From positions 186,001 to 250,000 of the forward strand of contig JAGZEG010000001.1 in the NCBI GenBank assembly GCA_018368455.1: a stretch of 64,000 nt of DNA, in the 5' to 3' direction. A program made the translations under genes and the position numbers. Below are positions 43,915 through 56,204 of the stretch, piece by piece; within the stretch, counting starts at the first letter, position 1, and each line of letters opens with the position of its first letter. The stretch comes from Coriobacteriia bacterium (GTDB lineage: Bacteria; Actinomycetota; Coriobacteriia; Coriobacteriales; UMGS124). The notes below the pieces were generated by a model. It saw only the letters and a list, made by a program, of their open reading frames with translations. It was not told the origin of the DNA and did no database searches.

Positions 43915-46511
43915 GTGACCCTCCATCCGGTTGCCGCTCGTCGCGTCTTTCGCCTGGCGCGCGTCGGGCTCCAGCATAGCGTACGTCTCGCCATCGTGGC
44001 TGTGCGCGTGGACGATGCCCGAAGAAGCACAGCTTGCAGGGCGTCCCTATGCTGGCAGCGCACGGCAACGCCGCCTGTGCCGGGACGAAGCTCGATATCA
44101 CCCGCCTCGATCGTGCAAAGCAGGGGTATGTCGGCGTCCGAAAGCACGTCCTTGCATGCCTGTGTCGGGTGTCCGTAGCGGTTGTGCTCGCCAGCGCTGA
44201 CGACGGCGAGCTCGGGTAGGCATCCAGCCAGCAACTCTGGCGAAGTGGAGACTGCGGAGCCGTGATGGCCGACTTTGAGCACGTCTACGTCACCGAACAA
44301 CCCCTTGCGCGCGAGGGGACCCGTCAGGTCCTGTTCAGCATCGCCCGTGAGCAGGACGTTTAGCGAGCGACCCTCAGAAAGAGGGCCCGCGGGGCTGTAA
44401 CGGGCGACTGCGACAATGGAGTCGGGGTTCTCGTCGCCAGAAACGGCGTCCTGTGGCGAGGCGATGTCGAGCATAAAGTCCCCGAAGCGCAGGGTATCGC
44501 CCGCTTGCACCTCCTGCACCCGCCCTCCCGAAGCATCGTTTATTGCGTGCTGAAGCGTGGGGTCAGACGCGCGGATATGGTCGCCGACGCCCCGGGCGAC
44601 GATGACCCGTCCAACGCCGACGAGGCCGCGCAGGTTGGCAAGGCCGCCGGTGTGGTCGGTGTCGGTGTGCGTGAGCAGGACCGCGTCGAGATGGAGGACG
44701 TGCTTGCGAGCCAGGGCTGAGAGCACGGCGTCGTCAGGGCCCGTATCGACGAGCATCGACGCGGCCCCCTGCTGCACGAGGATGGCGTCTCCCTGCCCAA
44801 CGTCAAGCACGACAATTCGTGCGGGTGCCAGCAGACGCCAGCTCATGAACGTCAGGAAGACGGCCGCAAGGGGGACGGCCAGCACAAGTCGCGCCGTGCG
44901 GGGGCTGGGCAGCGGCCATGCGGCGTAGACGGCCAGAACGAGGAAGATGGTGACGAGTGCGCAGGGCACGGGGGAAATGTCGCACGGCAGCGCGGCATAC
45001 GGTACACGGGCAAGCAGGCCGGCGAGTCCACACGCGATGTTGGCGAGAGCGTCGCAGGGGGCAAGTGCAATTGGGGCCACGGAAGGCGCTATCGAGGCCA
45101 GGGGAACGCAGACGAGCCCTACAGGGAGCAGGGCGGTCATGACGGGCGCGAGTAACACGTTTGCCAGGGGCGACAGCACAGGGAGCACGCCGAACGCGGG
45201 CAAGGTCACGGGCATCGTGAGCACCTGGGAGACGAGCGTGAGTGCGAGGGAGTCACGTAGCCCTCCTGGCATGCATATTGGATGCGTGAGAGATGTGATC
45301 CAATGGGCAACGAGGCCAGATAGCGTGCTAATGCCGAGGATCGACAGGACCGAGAGCGTAAAGCCCATACCTGCGGCGTTTGACGGGTCAAAGAGCAGCA
45401 TAAGCAGGGCGGCGGCACCCAGCGCGGAGGGAACGTGGGCGCGCCTGCCGGATACCGTGGCGACTTGCGCTGCCAGCACCATGGCGAACGAACGCAAGGC
45501 GCTTGGCTGCAGCCCGCTGAGGATGACGTAGGCTCCGAGAACGATGATCTGCGTCGTCAGACGCACCCCGGGGCGCAGCCTCAGGCCACCTAGGCCGATG
45601 CTCATAATGCCGGCTATGACGGCAAGGTGCGAGCCTGAGACCGCTACGAGGTGCGTGAGGCCCAGGTTCGCGAAGTCTTTGCTTACGGGGTATGTGGAAA
45701 GCGACGCCTGCTCGCCGAGGACGACGCCGGCGACAAGGGCGCGCCCGGGGTCGTCGCGCGACTCGATGGCGTCCAGAAGATATGCCCGCATACGCCGGAT
45801 TGCACCGACAACTCCCCGTTGGCTGCCCTCGATACTGCAGCGCTTTGCCTTGATGCCGGCGGCGCAGCCCCGGGCAAGCAACGTCCTGCCCCACTCGCTC
45901 GCATCTGGCTTTTCCCAACTTCCGACGAGGCGTACGCGGCGGCCCATGCGCAGCGGCTCCCGTGTGGCTGCATCAGCCGGAAGCGTCACGCGGACGTGCG
46001 TGCCGGGCACGGCCTCGTTGTCAAGGTTGTCTGGGATGGCGGACGCTTCGAACGAGATCTCGCCCCTTGATCCCACCTTCGGGTCCGTCTCAACGATGAA
46101 CGCATACGCTGAAACGGGCTCTGACCTCAGATGATCCCCTGCCGTCAGCGTTTCCTCAATGAACATGCCGCCCGCTATTCCGCCGCCAAGCAGGCCTGTG
46201 AGAGCGAGAATGACGAACGGACGCGCGGGCGCAAGGCGGCACGAGGTGGCAAGGCCTGTCGCCAGTATGGCCATGCACAGGAGCGCGAGGAGCAGGTAAG
46301 GCTCAACTCCGAGCCAGCGCTCCCCGAACGCCGCCGCAGTCCCCGCAGACACGCTCGCACGTGCGGCTCCCCAGGCGCACGCTAGAGACAGGAGCAGAGG
46401 CGAGAGGATGGGCCGGTGCGGTGCGTCGCTGGCTCGCGCGCCAAGGGAGGCCCGACGTCTCAGTTTCGCGTGGAGTCGTTTGGCGATCTGGGCGTGGCGC
46501 GAGGGCGTCAT
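43632..46511 (-). CDS. comEC: ComEC/Rec2 DNA-uptake channel with metallo-beta-lactamase domain
   Basis: 959 aa. The N-terminal soluble part includes the DUF4131 region. The Competence domain follows (HLVAVSGSHLAVIAGI and about ten membrane segments, 240-530). The C-terminal metallo-beta-lactamase domain (VLDVGQGDAILVQQG, THTDTDHTGG, KVGHHGS) normally ends the protein at about residue 830. The frame then continues ~129 residues of Arg/Ser-rich sequence into holA, overlapping it by 283 bp. The ATG overlaps the comEA stop (ATGA). It transports single-stranded DNA through the membrane. Confidence 0.87.
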   Translation of the reverse strand: MTPSRHAQIAKRLHAKLRRRASLGARASDAPHRPILSPLLLSLACAWGAARASVSAGTAAAFGERWLGVEPYLLLALLCMAILATGLATSCRLAPARPFVILALTGLLGGGIAGGMFIEETLTAGDHLRSEPVSAYAFIVETDPKVGSRGEISFEASAIPDNLDNEAVPGTHVRVTLPADAATREPLRMGRRVRLVGSWEKPDASEWGRTLLARGCAAGIKAKRCSIEGSQRGVVGAIRRMRAYLLDAIESRDDPGRALVAGVVLGEQASLSTYPVSKDFANLGLTHLVAVSGSHLAVIAGIMSIGLGGLRLRPGVRLTTQIIVLGAYVILSGLQPSALRSFAMVLAAQVATVSGRRAHVPSALGAAALLMLLFDPSNAAGMGFTLSVLSILGISTLSGLVAHWITSLTHPICMPGGLRDSLALTLVSQVLTMPVTLPAFGVLPVLSPLANVLLAPVMTALLPVGLVCVPLASIAPSVAPIALAPCDALANIACGLAGLLARVPYAALPCDISPVPCALVTIFLVLAVYAAWPLPSPRTARLVLAVPLAAVFLTFMSWRLLAPARIVVLDVGQGDAILVQQGAASMLVDTGPDDAVLSALARKHVLHLDAVLLTHTDTDHTGGLANLRGLVGVGRVIVARGVGDHIRASDPTLQHAINDASGGRVQEVQAGDTLRFGDFMLDIASPQDAVSGDENPDSIVAVARYSPAGPLSEGRSLNVLLTGDAEQDLTGPLARKGLFGDVDVLKVGHHGSAVSTSPELLAGCLPELAVVSAGEHNRYGHPTQACKDVLSDADIPLLCTIEAGDIELRPGTGGVAVRCQHRDALQAVLLRASSTRTATMARRTLCWSPTRARRKTRRAATGWRVTWRQRRSKRKVRPCCPPTSWWGRTSSSSAPLSSVLRSALLRAERRSSTKTCSMAHRSATPPCCALRSIRCRSRATSVSSSSRASTRRPRQRVTC

Positions 46512-47473
46512 ACGCAGATCAACCCCTGGAGCTTGGCAAACTTCTTGTTGCCGATGCCGCTGACCCTCAAGAGGTCTTCCGGCGCGGAAAACGGCCCGCC
46601 TGACGCGCGTTCGTCAACGATGGCCTGTGCGGTGGAGGGCCCGATGCCGGGCAGGGTCTCAAGCTGAGAGATGTCTGCCGTGTTGATGTTGACGAGCGTT
46701 GGCGTGGCTGAGCTCGTGCTTGCCGGTGTCTCCTGCTCCCCACCGCTGACCTCTGCCTGCTCGCCCACAAAGGGGACGCGGATCTTCATGCCATCTCTGA
46801 TATGCTCGGCAAGGTTGAGCTCGTCAAGGTCTGCGTCTGCGGCCGGGCCTCCCGCCGCGTCGACCGCGTCCTTAACGCGCGCCGAGTCGGGCAGCTCGTA
46901 CACACCCGGGTGCTCGACGGCTCCTGCAACGTGTACGGCGATACGGCTCTCGGCTGGCTCTCCCCCGCCTTCGACGAGCACGGGGACGCCCGTATCGGCT
47001 CTGCCGTTGGACGCGTCGCGTGGATCGGCTGCCTGTTCCGGCACGGCTTCCTGGGCGGGGCTGCCTGCCTGGACAAAGTTATCGACCATATCACCCGTAT
47101 CCGAGACAGGCCGTGTGCCGTCGAGTGATAGATCATCGTGTCGCGGAATCGTGACGCCGCTCGTGCACAGCTGCGCGCGCAAGACGAGACCTGCCGCGAT
47201 CGCAAGCGCAACGAGCACGATGAGGGCAACGAGGACGGGCCTTGGCACCTCCGAGAGGCGTAAGCTTTCGGCCAGCCCCGCTCTTTCGGTATGGATGTCT
47301 GCGTTGCTGTAAAACGGCGCGTCAATGGAAGGCCCGTGCCCCGGAGCTGCATAGACGCAAGGCGCGTCGTCTCTGACATTGCGAGATCGACGGCCCCGCG
47401 CGGCGGTGCTCCTTGCAACTCCGTCTTGCTGCGAGCCTTGGCGCTGCCTGAACTCGTCTCGAGAAATCTGCAT
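46508..47473 (-). CDS. comEA: ComEA-type DNA-binding competence protein
   Basis: 321 aa. A membrane segment (RPVLVALIVLVALAIAAGLVL, about 80-100) follows a hydrophilic N-terminus. Then comes an SLBB domain (IAVHVAGAVEHPGVYELP) and a C-terminal helix-hairpin-helix domain (INTADISQLETLPGIGPSTAQAIVDER). It binds incoming DNA outside the membrane and hands it to ComEC. The ATG at 47473 has GGGAGG 8 nt upstream. It is translationally coupled to comEC; holA completes the operon. Confidence 0.92.
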   Translation of the reverse strand: MQISRDEFRQRQGSQQDGVARSTAARGRRSRNVRDDAPCVYAAPGHGPSIDAPFYSNADIHTERAGLAESLRLSEVPRPVLVALIVLVALAIAAGLVLRAQLCTSGVTIPRHDDLSLDGTRPVSDTGDMVDNFVQAGSPAQEAVPEQAADPRDASNGRADTGVPVLVEGGGEPAESRIAVHVAGAVEHPGVYELPDSARVKDAVDAAGGPAADADLDELNLAEHIRDGMKIRVPFVGEQAEVSGGEQETPASTSSATPTLVNINTADISQLETLPGIGPSTAQAIVDERASGGPFSAPEDLLRVSGIGNKKFAKLQGLICV

Positions 47474-47631
47474 CTCCATCGCCTCCCGATGTTCCAGGGT
47501 AGGAGGCAAGGGCTCTCGGGCATCGTCTGCCAGCAAACTGTTCGATCACGTCTGACGCAGATCTGACAACGTGCTCTCTGACCTGCGGCGTAAGGCACTG
47601 TAAGACGCTCATCAGATCGGGCCACCCACAG

Positions 47632-47671
47632 AAAAGCCGCCCAGACGGATCTCGACTTCCGTCAGGGCGGC
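47632..47671 (-). terminator. Intrinsic terminator of thiI
   Basis: Fourteen-nt arms (starting GCCGCCC at 47636, ending at 47671), one mismatch, 8-nt loop, then TTTT leftward; 28 nt after the thiI stop. Confidence 0.85.
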
Positions 47672-47699
47672 CTCGTAGGCAGAACAGAAGATGTCGTGG

Positions 47700-49001
47700 C
47701 TACTCGCCGTTAGCCTTTGATGGTGCGGCCTCCGCAGCGCGTACATCCTTGCGTGACTCGGCCGGACCTGCCGGTGCCAGCGTCTCGTGGGGACGCCACC
47801 AGGCGCGCGGCGCCACGTACGACGGACAGTCGAAGCTGCGGTACTCGAGTAGGCCCATCATGTCGTCGAGCATGGCTTCGTGATCGAACAGGTCCCAAGC
47901 GGCGTGCGCCTTGCGCAGCGTGCAGTGCGTCTCGGGGCTGCGCGGCATGAACAGCGTGCAGCAGTCGTCGGCTTTCTCAGTCGAAATCTCGAGCGTGCCG
48001 AGCTGTTCGGCACGCCGCATGATCTCGCGTTTGTCACTACCGATGAGCGGGCGCAGCACGGGAAGCGTTGCCATTTCGTCCGTCACCATGATGTTCTCGA
48101 GCGTTTGCGAGGCGACCTGGCCCAGCGACTCGCCTGTCACGAGCGCCTTTGCGCCCTCGACGCGTGCCAGGCGGCAAGCGAACGCAAACATCATGCGCCG
48201 GTACATGAGGATGCGCAGATCATCGGGGACGGCGCTTGCGATTGCGCGCTGTATGTCGCCGAACGGCACGACATACAGCCTGCCAAAGCCGCCTGCCGGG
48301 GCAAGGCGCTCCATGAGGTCTTGCACAAGCCATTCGGACGTGTCGGTCGTTTGGGGGCGTCCTGAGAAGTGAAGTCCGATGACGACAGCGCCGCGGCGCA
48401 TGATCTCCCACGACGCGACTGGCGAGTCGATGCCGCTCGAGATGAGTGAGATGACCTTACCAGCACTGCCGACGGGAAGACCGCCGACGCCCTCTTCCGT
48501 GCTCACGTACACGTACGCGCTGCCTTGGATAACGTACACGAAAACGGTGCGATCCTGCCCCTTCATGCGAACGAGCTTGTCGGGGAGGCGCTCACAGAGA
48601 TACGAGCCGACTTCGCGGTTGAGGTCGAGCGAGCCAAGCGGGTAGTCGGTGTTCGAGCGGCGCGCGCTTACCTTGAACGTCGTGAAGTCGCCCGACGCCA
48701 TGAGCTCCTCGTAGGCTGCGCGGCAGTAGTCCTCGCTCGAGAGCTCGCAGCACTGGGCAAGTGACACGCGTGCGACGCCCGGCGTCTTGAGCACGCGCTC
48801 GAAGACGACGGCTACCTCATCGGCGCTTGCCTTGGGCTCCATGCGTACAAGGACGTGGCCAGAGATACGCTCAACGGACGTGGCCGCAGTATGAGAGAGG
48901 CACGCCCTAAGATTCAGGACGAGCCTCTTCTCGAAGTTGCTGCGGTTGTTGCCCTTGAGGCCGATCTCGTGGTAGTGAACGAGGCAGACGTACGAGGCCA
49001 T
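47700..49001 (-). CDS. thiI: tRNA 4-thiouridine synthase / thiamine sulfur transfer protein
   Basis: 433 aa. An N-terminal ferredoxin-like/THUMP region (about 1-165) is followed by the PP-loop adenylation domain with LISSGIDSPVAS. There is no C-terminal rhodanese domain, as in most non-enterobacterial ThiI. It adenylates U8 of tRNA and transfers sulfur; the family also serves thiamine synthesis. It is 22 bp downstream of rpoZ and ends at a strong terminator. Confidence 0.93.
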   Translation of the reverse strand: MASYVCLVHYHEIGLKGNNRSNFEKRLVLNLRACLSHTAATSVERISGHVLVRMEPKASADEVAVVFERVLKTPGVARVSLAQCCELSSEDYCRAAYEELMASGDFTTFKVSARRSNTDYPLGSLDLNREVGSYLCERLPDKLVRMKGQDRTVFVYVIQGSAYVYVSTEEGVGGLPVGSAGKVISLISSGIDSPVASWEIMRRGAVVIGLHFSGRPQTTDTSEWLVQDLMERLAPAGGFGRLYVVPFGDIQRAIASAVPDDLRILMYRRMMFAFACRLARVEGAKALVTGESLGQVASQTLENIMVTDEMATLPVLRPLIGSDKREIMRRAEQLGTLEISTEKADDCCTLFMPRSPETHCTLRKAHAAWDLFDHEAMLDDMMGLLEYRSFDCPSYVAPRAWWRPHETLAPAGPAESRKDVRAAEAAPSKANGE

Positions 49002-49023
49002 GCTGGGCTATCCCTGCCTTTTG

Positions 49024-49368
49024 CTATTCGGCGCTGGCGTCGGAAACAGCCTCGTCGTCAAGACCGAGGTCGCGGTGGAGCGTGGCGGCGTCGTAGCTGA
49101 TGAGGCCCGGCTCAGGAGTGCCCTCGTCGTCCTTGCGCGGTGCAAGCTCGTCGAAGGCGATGGACAGGGGGTTGGGCGCACGTCCCTCGTCGTCGCTCAT
49201 GAACATGGAGACGTCCTCGATGTCGGCGAGCTGCTCAGCGCGGTTGTGCTGGTTGCGCATCATGTCGTTGATGTCGCAGGCACGGCGAGCGGCCAGCTCA
49301 CAGAGCAGGAAGCGATTCTCGTCGGTGACCGACAGCAGGTCGTCGATGGTGGGGTTCACAACAGACAT
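49024..49368 (-). CDS. rpoZ: DNA-directed RNA polymerase omega subunit
   Basis: 114 aa. The omega core (TIDDLLSVTDENRFLLCELAARRACDIND) is clear, with an acidic C-terminal extension. It promotes assembly of RNA polymerase. The ATG at 49368 follows GGAGG at 8 nt; the longer frame is rejected. The order gmk-rpoZ is conserved in Actinobacteria. Confidence 0.92.
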   Translation of the reverse strand: MSVVNPTIDDLLSVTDENRFLLCELAARRACDINDMMRNQHNRAEQLADIEDVSMFMSDDEGRAPNPLSIAFDELAPRKDDEGTPEPGLISYDAATLHRDLGLDDEAVSDASAE

Positions 49369-49425
49369 GGCACAGGCCTCCAGAAAACGGCGATCCACCG
49401 TATGGTGGTGGAATACGCCTCGAAA

Positions 49426-49983
49426 CTAGCAATTCTCGTAACGGTCTATGATAGCAAGCACCTGGGCGACCGTGTCGTCCAACACGTCGTTGACCACCAC
49501 TTCATCATAGCGTGTCGACGCGTCCATGAACGACTGGACGTCGGAGAGGCGCTTGGCCAGCGAGGCCTCGTCCTCGGTGCCCCGTCCAGTCAGTCGCTCG
49601 CGCAGCACGTCGAGGCTGGGCGGGGCGATGAAGACGAGCACGGCATCAGGCATGCTCTCCCGGACGTTAAAGGCGCCCTGGGGGTCGATCTCCAGGATGA
49701 GGGAGCTCTTTTCGAGCACCTGCTCAACGTGAAGCCGAGGCGTACCGTAGCGGTGGTCGTGCACGTGCGCCCACTCAAGGAACCCGCCGGTCGCAACGAG
49801 CTCGTCGAACTGGGCGTCGCTGAGGAAGTGATACGAGACGCCGTCTACCTCGCCTGGGCGCGGGGCACGGGTCGTCGCAGACACGCTGAGGGCGAGGTCG
49901 GGACGGACGGCGCGTACGCGCGCGATGACCGTGCCCTTCCCCGCCCCCGGAGGTCCTGAGAAGACGAACAGCCTCCTACGCAA
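49426..49983 (-). CDS. gmk: Guanylate kinase
   Basis: 185 aa. It phosphorylates GMP to GDP. P-loop FSGPPGAGKGT (8-18), the GMP-binding SATTRAPRPGEVDGVSYHFL and the lid region FIAPPSLDVLRERLTGRGTE are present. The likely start is TTG (49983), 7 nt after the mihF stop, with a weak ribosome site, so translation probably depends on mihF. Confidence 0.94.
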   Translation of the reverse strand: MRRRLFVFSGPPGAGKGTVIARVRAVRPDLALSVSATTRAPRPGEVDGVSYHFLSDAQFDELVATGGFLEWAHVHDHRYGTPRLHVEQVLEKSSLILEIDPQGAFNVRESMPDAVLVFIAPPSLDVLRERLTGRGTEDEASLAKRLSDVQSFMDASTRYDEVVVNDVLDDTVAQVLAIIDRYENC

Positions 49984-49989
49984 GGCTGC

Positions 49990-50298
49990 CTACTTGCCGA
50001 GCTTCTCGATGAGCTGCTCGCGCTGACGGATGCCCAGACCCTGAACGCGGCGCGACTCGGAAATGCTGAGCTCTTCCATGATCTTGGCGGCCTTGGCCTT
50101 GCCATAGCCAGGCAGAGACTCGATAAGGATGGAGACCTTCATACGCTTGGCGACGTCATCGTCCATCTCGAAGACCTCCTGCAGGGAGACCTGACCGGAC
50201 TTGATGTCCTCGCGCAGCTGCGCACGAGCGCGGCGAGCCTCCTCGGCCTTCTTGAGATACTTCTGACGGTCCTCGGCGGAAAGCTGGGGGAGAGCCAT
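49990..50298 (-). CDS. mihF: Actinobacterial integration host factor (mIHF)
   Basis: 102 aa nucleoid protein unrelated to the HU/IHF fold. Its H2TH-like C-terminal half contains LIESLPGYGKAKAAKIMEELSISESRRVQGLGIRQ, the diagnostic mIHF stretch. It is a clear actinobacterial marker. It is upstream of gmk, as in mycobacteria and relatives. Confidence 0.95.
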   Translation of the reverse strand: MALPQLSAEDRQKYLKKAEEARRARAQLREDIKSGQVSLQEVFEMDDDVAKRMKVSILIESLPGYGKAKAAKIMEELSISESRRVQGLGIRQREQLIEKLGK

Positions 50299-50455
50299 GG
50301 TGCCTCCAAACGTAGTCTGCGTATCACTGCGTACCGCCCGCTTGCATACGTGGCAAAACGAGCGGCTGTGTTTTTAAAGCCTCGTAGAGGGTATCCCACC
50401 ACCTGCGCGTTTTCAAGCATCCGCACGAAATTGCACGATGAGTGGAACCCCGTTT

Positions 50456-50493
50456 GGGGGCAGACGCGTGGCGGGTGACCCGCGCCTGCCCCC
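50456..50493 (-). terminator. Hairpin after pyrF
   Basis: GGGGGCAG / CTGCCCCC outer arms with inner GCGGG/CCCGC pairing, 10 nt past the pyrF stop; no T-run follows, so termination efficiency is uncertain. Confidence 0.6.
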
Positions 50494-50503
50494 TAGCGAT
50501 GCC

Positions 50504-51226
50504 TTACGAGAGCGCTTCGGCGACCTCGGATTCGACGGAAAGGAGCGCGGCGAGCGGGTCGGCGGCCCTCGTGATGGGACGGCCCACGACGAGGTGCGTC
50601 GAGCCCGCCGCGATGGCGGCGCCCGGCGTCACGACGCGCGCCTGGTCACCTGCGTCGGCGCCGGCGGGGCGGATGCCCGGCGTCACGATGAGGGCGTCCT
50701 CCCCCAGCGCAGCGCGCATGGCGGTGGACTCCTGCGCCGAGCAGACGACGCCGTCCGCGCCGGACGCATAGGCCATCCGTGCCAGAAGCACCGCCTGCTC
50801 GGCGGCGGGACGATTCACGCCGACCGACGCCAGCGCCTCGTCATCCATGCTCGTGAGCACCGTGACGGCGAGTAACTTCGGCGCGGGAAGGCCGGCGGCC
50901 TCGGCACCCTCGTCGAGGCCCGCGCGCGCGGCGGCGACCATGGCGGGGCCGCCGCCGGCGTGAATCGTGAGCATGTCGACGCCCAGGCCCGCGAGCACGC
51001 GCGCCGCCTGGCGCACCGTGTTGGGGATGTCGTGCAGCTTCAGGTCGAGGAACACGTGTAGGCCGCGCGCCTTGAGGTCGCGTACGACAGGGGTGCCGGC
51101 AGCGTAAAACAGTTCCATGCCCACTTTGGCCCACGCGAGCTTGCCGGCCATGAGGTCGGCAAGCTCGAGAGCGCGCTCGTGCGTGCAGTCCATGGCGACG
51201 ATGACGCGTTCGGCAACGGGGCTCAT
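50504..51226 (-). CDS. pyrF: Orotidine 5'-phosphate decarboxylase
   Basis: 240 aa. It catalyses the last step of UMP synthesis. The catalytic DLKLHDIPNTV (about 60-70) and the phosphate-binding VTPGIRPAG and VVGRPIT motifs are present. The ATG at 51226 has GGGAGG within the last codons of pyrD. It is the final gene of the pyr operon. Confidence 0.94.
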   Translation of the reverse strand: MSPVAERVIVAMDCTHERALELADLMAGKLAWAKVGMELFYAAGTPVVRDLKARGLHVFLDLKLHDIPNTVRQAARVLAGLGVDMLTIHAGGGPAMVAAARAGLDEGAEAAGLPAPKLLAVTVLTSMDDEALASVGVNRPAAEQAVLLARMAYASGADGVVCSAQESTAMRAALGEDALIVTPGIRPAGADAGDQARVVTPGAAIAAGSTHLVVGRPITRAADPLAALLSVESEVAEALS

Positions 51227-51243
51227 GGAAGCGTCGCCCTCCC

Positions 51244-52164
51244 CTAGCATTCGAACGCCCCGATGAGCTCGTTGATGTCCTTGACGCCCTGGCTCTCGGC
51301 CCACTCCTCAAGCTCTGCGAGGATGCGTAGGGCGCTGCCGGGCTCGACGAGGTTCTGCAGGCCGACGGAGACGGCCGTGCAGCCCGCCAGGATGAACTCG
51401 GCCGCGTCGACGCCCGACGTGATGCCGCCGACGCCGCACACGGGGATGGACACGGCGTTGCACGCCTCCCACGCCATGCGCAGCGCGATGGGGTGCAAGC
51501 AGGGGCCAGACAGGCCGCCCGTGGGACGCGCGAGCCTGCTCTTGCGCGTGCGCACGTCGATGGCCATGCCGGGGATGGAGTTGATGACGGTCAGCACGTC
51601 AGCGCCGGCCGCCTCGCAGGCGCGGGCGACCTCGGGCACGCGCTCGGGCGCCATCTTGACGAGCAGCGGGCGCTTCGTGGCGGCGCGGCAGGCCTTGATG
51701 ACCTCGGACGCGCCCTCGGGCGTCGAGCCCATGGCGCAGCCGCCGGCGGCGATGTTGGGGCACGAGATGTTGATCTCGAGGCCGGCCGCCCAGGGGGCGA
51801 GCTCCTCGAACAGCTCGACGGCCTCGACGTACTCGGCGACGGAGTGGCCGGCCACCTGGCAGATGACACTCGTCTTCGTGCTCATGTCGGCCAGGTACTC
51901 GCCCGACTCCTCGACGAGGCCGCGGACGCCGGGGTTCTGCAGGCCCACGGAGTTCATGACGCCGCACTTGACCTCCGTCATACGCGGCTGGGGGTTGCCA
52001 GGCCACGCGACGCTGGCCGCACCCTTCGTCGTGAACGCGCCGAGTTTGGACACGTCCATGAGGTTGGAGAACTGCCAGCCGGCGCCGAACGTGCCGGCTG
52101 CGGTGTTCACCGGGTTCTTCATGGGGATGCCGCCGAGGTTGACGGCCATGTTCACCTTGCTCAC
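51244..52164 (-). CDS. pyrD: Dihydroorotate dehydrogenase B, catalytic subunit
   Basis: 306 aa FMN TIM barrel of class 1B. It has the NPVNTAAGTFG opening, Cys in INISCPN (the class-1 catalytic residue) and GVGGITSG. The GTG start at 52164 overlaps the pyrK stop (GTGA), with GGAGG 7 nt upstream inside pyrK. It works with PyrK to oxidise dihydroorotate with NAD+. Confidence 0.94.
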   Translation of the reverse strand: MSKVNMAVNLGGIPMKNPVNTAAGTFGAGWQFSNLMDVSKLGAFTTKGAASVAWPGNPQPRMTEVKCGVMNSVGLQNPGVRGLVEESGEYLADMSTKTSVICQVAGHSVAEYVEAVELFEELAPWAAGLEINISCPNIAAGGCAMGSTPEGASEVIKACRAATKRPLLVKMAPERVPEVARACEAAGADVLTVINSIPGMAIDVRTRKSRLARPTGGLSGPCLHPIALRMAWEACNAVSIPVCGVGGITSGVDAAEFILAGCTAVSVGLQNLVEPGSALRILAELEEWAESQGVKDINELIGAFEC

Positions 52165-52952
52165 CAGACGACCTCCTTCGCGTCGAACACGGGGCCAGCC
52201 ATGCAGACGCCCTTGCGGCCGCCCGTCGTGTCGCAGACGCACGTGGCGCAGGCGCCGAAGCCGCACGTCATCATCTTCTCCATGGACACCTGGCACGCGA
52301 CGCCGGCCTTGTCGACGATCTGTGCGATGCCGCGCATCATCGGTGTAGGGCCGCAAACGTACACGACGTCGTAGGCGTTGTCGGCGAGCATCTGCTCGCA
52401 CGGCACGCTGGCATAACCTTTGATGCCGACGGACCCATCGTCCGTGGCGATCTCGAGGGTGCGCACGCCCATCTCGCGCAGGTCGTCCGTGAAGATGACA
52501 CGGCGCTCGGCAGCGGCGCCCTCGATGAAGTCGACGGCCACGCCGCGCGCGATGAGCTCGCGGGCCAGGCTTACGAGCGGCACGACGCCCGAACCACCGC
52601 CCACGAGCAGGGCGGCCTTCATGCCCTCGGGGAAGCGCCAGCCGTGGCCGCACGGGCCGAGCACGTCGAGCTGCGCGCCCGGCTTGACCTGCGCGAGGCG
52701 GCGCGTGCCGTCGCCGTTGAGCAGGTAGCCGAACTCGACCTCGCCCGTCTGGGCGTCGGCTGCCGAGTACGAAAACGGCAGGCGGACGAGCTGGCTCGGG
52801 TCGCCCGGAACGGCGAGGTCAAAGAACTGGCCCGGCTCGATGGAGCGGGCAAGCTCGGGGCAGGTGAAGCGCATGCGCATGACGTCGCACGTCATGGGCT
52901 CGTTCGAGACGACGGTCAGCGTGTGGCGCGTCGCCGTTGAGGGGGTGGGCAC
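52161..52952 (-). CDS. pyrK: Dihydroorotate dehydrogenase B, electron-transfer subunit
   Basis: 263 aa ferredoxin-NADP reductase-like protein. It has an FAD domain (LVRLPFSYS), an NAD domain (ALLVGGGSGVVPL) and a C-terminal 2Fe-2S site CGFGACATCVC...GVC. The GTG start has GGAGAGGAG upstream. It lies 24 bp after carB and overlaps pyrD by 4 nt. Confidence 0.94.
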   Translation of the reverse strand: MPTPSTATRHTLTVVSNEPMTCDVMRMRFTCPELARSIEPGQFFDLAVPGDPSQLVRLPFSYSAADAQTGEVEFGYLLNGDGTRRLAQVKPGAQLDVLGPCGHGWRFPEGMKAALLVGGGSGVVPLVSLARELIARGVAVDFIEGAAAERRVIFTDDLREMGVRTLEIATDDGSVGIKGYASVPCEQMLADNAYDVVYVCGPTPMMRGIAQIVDKAGVACQVSMEKMMTCGFGACATCVCDTTGGRKGVCMAGPVFDAKEVVW

Positions 52953-52976
52953 GTTTGCTCCTCTCCTTCTTCTCGC

Positions 52977-56203
<3,227 letters not shown>

Positions 56204-56204
<1 letters not shown>

